From assembly GCA_019359595.1 (NCBI GenBank), contig JAHHGZ010000012.1:123608-187607 (forward strand): a stretch of 64,000 nt of DNA. The letters run 5' to 3'. How positions within the stretch are numbered: the first letter of the stretch is position 1; the number at the start of each line of letters is the position of its first letter. The stretch is from Cyanomargarita calcarea GSE-NOS-MK-12-04C (GTDB taxonomy: Bacteria > Cyanobacteriota > Cyanobacteriia > Cyanobacteriales > Nostocaceae). The position numbers were made by a program, and so were the translations under genes. A model generated the notes under the pieces. It saw only the letters and a list, made by a program, of their open reading frames with translations. It had not been told where the DNA came from and made no database searches. Shown here one piece after another: positions 60,750 to 64,000 of the stretch.

Positions 60750-61541
60750 ATGAATACCACAGTTGCATCATCTAACACTTCTTTTGCTGCTACTTTGCAC
60801 GATTTAATTGAATATCCCACAAGTGGCCTTTTCAGTAAAGTCTTACTCAAAGATAATAACACTCAATACAATTTGTTTTGTTTGGCAGCAAGTAGCCAAA
60901 TTGAGGAACATACTTCCACTCGTAACGCTGTAATAACAGTACTGGAAGGAAGAGGAAACATCAATTTAGAAGGGAAAGATATTGCTTTAGCACCAGGAGT
61001 ATTTGTCTTTATGCCAGCAAATGCACCCCATGCAGTCCAAGCGCAAGAAAATTTGGCATTTGTTTTGGCTATGCACGAACATTCCTCGTTAAAGAAGGGA
61101 ATTAGCCAACAAACTATCGATATCGTCAAATCTACTGCCCCCATCCTCAAACAACACGGTCAAAAAATTACTACTCGGATGTACGAAATTATGTTTCACA
61201 ACTATCCAGAAGTGAAAGCACAGTTCGATATGTCCGCACAAGCTAATGGTACTCAACCAGTTAAACTTGCTACCGCAGTTTATAGCTATGCCACTCATAT
61301 CGACGATCTCGAAGCATTAAAAAAAATGGTAGATCAAATCGCTCATCGTCACGTACAAACCCACGTTTTGCCAGAACAATATCCCATAGTGGGTGAATGT
61401 TTACTACAAGCAATTCAAGATGTTTTGGGAGATGCTGCAACTGAAGAAGTCATGACAGCTTGGACTGAAGCCTATCAAGCTTTAGCTGAGGTTTTTATTA
61501 ATCGAGAACAACAAATCAATCAAACTGCTTTGGCAAACTAA
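60750..61541 (+). CDS. Cupin-globin fusion protein
   Basis: 263 residues with two domains. The N-terminal 20-110 form a cupin (HTSTRNAVITVLEGRGNINLEG, FMPANAPHAVQA) with candidate metal ligands His54 and His94. From about 118, the sequence is a flavohemoglobin-type globin: VKSTAPILKQHGQKITTRMY, with Tyr145 as the B10 position, proximal His201 (IAHRHVQTHVLPEQYPIVGE) and a C-terminal helix. The reductase part of flavohemoglobin is absent. A role in NO or O2 sensing or detoxification is possible, but the fusion is unusual and no function is established by the sequence. Confidence 0.85.
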   Translation: MNTTVASSNTSFAATLHDLIEYPTSGLFSKVLLKDNNTQYNLFCLAASSQIEEHTSTRNAVITVLEGRGNINLEGKDIALAPGVFVFMPANAPHAVQAQENLAFVLAMHEHSSLKKGISQQTIDIVKSTAPILKQHGQKITTRMYEIMFHNYPEVKAQFDMSAQANGTQPVKLATAVYSYATHIDDLEALKKMVDQIAHRHVQTHVLPEQYPIVGECLLQAIQDVLGDAATEEVMTAWTEAYQALAEVFINREQQINQTALAN

Positions 61542-61690
61542 TACCATTTCTTTATGAAGATGCAATCAATAGCCCACGCAGGTGGGCTTTGTACGTATAG
61601 CCGAGCCAGTGCGTTGGGCGGCTCCGCCGACTTGAAGCACCTGGCGTCCACCCTTCTAGGGTGTGGGTGAATAAATTCTTTTTCTAACAG
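61541..61690. mobile_element. MITE-like repeat, TAATACCA ends, copy 2
   Basis: Starts at the stop codon of the cupin-globin gene (CTAATACCATTTC). It contains TATGAAGATGCAATCAATAG, the hairpin GCCCACGCAGGTGGGC, CCAGTGCGTTGGGCGG, GAAGCACC, GGCGTCCA and TGTGGGTGAATAAA. It matches copy 1 (25875-26099) in the opposite orientation but is shorter. Confidence 0.7.
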
Positions 61691-61854
61691 CTAGCATAGT
61701 TTTGAGTCCTCTATGGAGAGGTCAAAATTGTCGTTTGTTAACTATAAGAAATTATAAAAACAAGCATCCTAAATAATTTAGGATGCCCAAAAATAAAAAA
61801 TGTCGCAAAAGCAACAAAAAATGAGCGAAATCTGATCGTTACCAGCTAAATCTA

Positions 61855-63441
61855 TCAGCCGATAGAAACCTTTAGGCTAGCGGGTTCGCCAAGATTACCT
61901 TGCAACACCACTCCACGCTGATTGGCAGCAAGATGACGGATAATCTTGTAAATCTCTTCAATTTGCTCTAATGCACCTGCTTTTGTTGCAACTTCCTCTA
62001 TACTTAGGGCTGTTTTTTCTGTATGCAGGACTTCCATTACTCGTCTTTGCAAGTCGATAATCACTGCAGCGGCTTTTTTGCCTGCTTCTACCCCTGGTTG
62101 GTGGTAAGCGTTGATGTTCACCAAGCTGGCATATAAACCAACAGCCCGCTCGTACAATGCAATTAACGCCCCAACTGTGCGAGCATTGACTTGGGGAATG
62201 GTTAGTGTAATTGAGTCGCGGTGGTTTTCATACAACGCTTGGCGGGTACCTAAGAGAAAACCAGAGAGATAATCGCCAGATGTCACTCCTGGATCGATTT
62301 CTGGAGATGAACCTTTACGATCTTCTAAAACTTCAATCAATGTGGCAAAAAAGTTCGGCACACCCTCACGCAACTGTTGGACGTAGGCGTGTTGGTCGGT
62401 TGAACCTTTGTTCCCATATACGGCAATACCCTGATAAACGGTGTTGCCGTCTAGGTCTTTTTCTTTACCCAAGGATTCCATTACTAACTGTTGCAAGTAA
62501 CGGCTGAATAAAAGTAAGCTGTCTTTGTAAGGTAGGACAACCATGTCTTTTTCACCCTTACCATTACCGGAATGGTACCAAGCTAAAGCTAACAAAGCTG
62601 CCGGGTTGTTTTTTAAGTCAGGAACGCGGGTGGCATCGTCCATTTCTTTTGCACCATCAAGCATGGCACCAACATCAATGCCTTGTAATGCGGCTGGTAC
62701 TAGCCCCACAGCAGACATTTCTGAAGTGCGTCCGCCTACCCAATCATACATCGGAAATCTTGCCAGCCAACCCTCAGTTTTGGCGATTTTGTCTAAGTTG
62801 CTATCGACGCTAGTGATGGCGATCGCATAATTAGCAAAGTCCAAATTTTGTCCGGCATAGGCTTTCTTGACTTCAATCATGCCATTGCGCGGTTCCGGTG
62901 TCCCCCCAGATTTGGAAATTACCAATACTAATGTACTGGGAAGACGATTTCTAACTTGAGTTAGAACCCGATCTATACCCGTTGGATCGCTATTATCAAT
63001 AAAGTGAATCGTTACGGGTGGGAAGTCTGGAGCTAGGGCTTCGGCAACAAATTCTGGGCCTAGTGCCGAACCACCTATACCAATAGAGATAACATCAGTA
63101 AAACGCGAGGCTTTGGGTGGATGAATTGCACCGGTGTGAATTTTTTCCGCAAATACTTCGATCTGTTCTAACGTGTTGACAATTTCTTGTGTGACTTCCG
63201 GAGAGGGTGCTAGATCGGGATTTCGCAGCCAGTAATGTCCAACCATGCGATTCTCATCAGGGTTTGCGATCGCCCCCTTCTCTAGTTCCGCCATATCCGC
63301 AAAAGCCTTCTCAAACTTGGGCTGCAACGCATCGACGAAGGCATCATCAAACCGCATCCGACTTACATCTAGGTAAAATCCCAATGCTTCGTGGAAATAT
63401 AGCCATTGCTGGTATCTTTGCCAAAGTGCCGTAGCGTCCAT
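61855..63441 (-). CDS. pgi: Glucose-6-phosphate isomerase
   Basis: Interconverts glucose 6-phosphate and fructose 6-phosphate in glycolysis and gluconeogenesis. The 528 residues are of the cyanobacterial/plastid Pgi type. Key features are [57 protein letters not shown] and the catalytic region with [11 protein letters not shown]. Length is normal. The ATG at 63441 gives the N-terminus [20 protein letters not shown]. Confidence 0.97.
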   Translation of the reverse strand: MDATALWQRYQQWLYFHEALGFYLDVSRMRFDDAFVDALQPKFEKAFADMAELEKGAIANPDENRMVGHYWLRNPDLAPSPEVTQEIVNTLEQIEVFAEKIHTGAIHPPKASRFTDVISIGIGGSALGPEFVAEALAPDFPPVTIHFIDNSDPTGIDRVLTQVRNRLPSTLVLVISKSGGTPEPRNGMIEVKKAYAGQNLDFANYAIAITSVDSNLDKIAKTEGWLARFPMYDWVGGRTSEMSAVGLVPAALQGIDVGAMLDGAKEMDDATRVPDLKNNPAALLALAWYHSGNGKGEKDMVVLPYKDSLLLFSRYLQQLVMESLGKEKDLDGNTVYQGIAVYGNKGSTDQHAYVQQLREGVPNFFATLIEVLEDRKGSSPEIDPGVTSGDYLSGFLLGTRQALYENHRDSITLTIPQVNARTVGALIALYERAVGLYASLVNINAYHQPGVEAGKKAAAVIIDLQRRVMEVLHTEKTALSIEEVATKAGALEQIEEIYKIIRHLAANQRGVVLQGNLGEPASLKVSIG

Positions 63442-63547
63442 AGGGAAATCTCAAGTAAAGTGATTTTCACAAAACAAGTTTAGTTTAAGGTTCCAGCGAT
63501 CCCACCTCACCCTTATACAGTTTTAAGTGTTCACCCAACTGCTCGCT

Positions 63548-63805
63548 TTAAACATCTGGCATAGGTATAACTCTGAGAAACTTTACAATTTCTCCCTTAA
63601 CTTCGATGCCAAGAAGATAATTCTCAAGAGTGAAGCGGTGAAAAATCCCTTCACTATTGAGTTGTCGCAGTTGGGGTAAGTGATGCAGCTGTCCCTTATG
63701 GGCAAACTTGACAAACACAAAATCATACACCAACTGATAGGCAGTTGGCTCTAATCGTTTCAAATCTACTAAAAAAGACCGTGCATAACGCACTTCCAGG
63801 CTCAC
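63548..63805 (-). CDS. RelE/ParE-like toxin, apparently without antitoxin
   Basis: An 85-residue protein starting MSLEVRYARSFLVDLKRLEP (GTG start 63805), with the RelE/ParE fold pattern and C-terminal IFHRFTLENYLLGIEVKGEIVKFLRV. These toxins cleave mRNA or inhibit gyrase. The antitoxin gene should lie directly upstream with a stop overlapping the toxin start. Only its last codons (about LEVTKS) are seen before the tandem repeat at 63827, so the antitoxin seems to have been replaced by the repeat. Confidence 0.75.
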   Translation of the reverse strand: MSLEVRYARSFLVDLKRLEPTAYQLVYDFVFVKFAHKGQLHHLPQLRQLNSEGIFHRFTLENYLLGIEVKGEIVKFLRVIPMPDV

Positions 63806-63826
63806 GATTTCGTCACCTCAAGCAAT

Positions 63827-64000
63827 GAATGAAGGAAGAAGGAAGAAGGAAGAAGGAAGAAGGAGGAGGTTTTATGAATGAAGGAAGAAGGAAGAAGGAA
63901 GAAGGAAGAAGGAGGAGGTTTTATGAATGAAGGAAGAAGGAAGAAGGAAGAAGGAAGAAGGAGGAGGTTTTATGAATGAAGGAAGAAGGAAGAAGGAAGA
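63827..64000. repeat. 49-bp tandem repeat built of heptamers
   Basis: Units start at 63827, 63876, 63925 and 63974; the last is cut by the window edge. Each unit is GAATGAAGG, several GAAGAAG-type heptamers, then GAGGAGGTTTTAT. The period of 49 bp is seven times seven. The units appear identical, so this is probably a variable-number repeat. It runs past the right edge. Confidence 0.9.

Noticed and set aside
63827..64000. CRISPR array
   Set aside because: Units are directly adjacent, fully identical and low-complexity, with no unique spacers.

Overview
The window is about 64 kb of chromosome from a filamentous, probably heterocystous (Nostocales-type) cyanobacterium. The evidence is the many GCGATCGC (HIP1) palindromes, divergent psbH/psbN, a cobyric acid synthase, a cox operon of the copper-less-subunit-II type, and dispersed heptameric tandem repeats (CTAACTC, TTCCTTC and TGTTGGT types) between genes.

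Host part 1 (1-30280) reads as ordinary cyanobacterial backbone. In order it holds: a minus-strand terminal oxidase operon (two DUF2231 membrane proteins, coxB, coxA); an ABC exporter pair whose two genes are separated by a MITE; Bcp peroxiredoxin; cobQ; a 2Fe-2S ferredoxin; a group of stress-type small proteins (lipoprotein, CsbD-like, a protein with 19-residue repeats); uvrB; a MEKHLA gene broken by one TGA; smpB; cysQ; a PfkB kinase; rsmI; rpsU; pth; tatA; psbH/psbN; mazG; tRNA-Val; a DUF938 methyltransferase; and a PlsC-type acyltransferase. Several small mobile repeats sit in the gaps. One has 18-bp terminal inverted repeats and an 11-bp target duplication.

The centre (30281 to about 55965) is a degraded, mosaic prophage-like element. 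Its left edge is a 37-nt 3' fragment of a tRNA-Ala gene beside a chimeric, interrupted tyrosine integrase. Next is a six-gene minus-strand operon with membrane proteins and a VirD4/FtsK-like ATPase, then a prophage sigma factor, helix-turn-helix proteins and a Mu-type head module in Mu gene order (terminase, DUF935 portal, minor head protein, gpG-like, protease, major capsid, gp35/gp36/gp37-like). No tail genes follow: the head operon runs into a 5'-truncated IS630-family transposase. Between portal and minor head protein lies a 7.5-kb accessory island. It carries three paralogous small proteins, each divergently paired with a helix-turn-helix regulator and each preceded by a hairpin and a similar ribosome-binding leader. 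It also carries antirepressor and KilA-N fragments and a coiled-coil protein overlapping a small acidic protein. Two 265-bp repeats in the element are identical except that the 192-bp centre is inverted relative to conserved ends, which points to a small DNA-inversion unit.

Host part 2 (56.7-64 kb) holds an internally deleted ketoacyl synthase III gene, a pair encoding a tandem-ACT protein and a Rossmann-type protein, a cupin-globin fusion, pgi, an orphan RelE/ParE-like toxin and a 49-bp tandem repeat running off the right edge.

The parts most likely to be new are the triplicated regulator/small-protein cassettes with their shared leader, the invertible repeat, the apparent programmed -1 frameshift at the portal end, and the portal fused to a pyrophosphatase-like domain.
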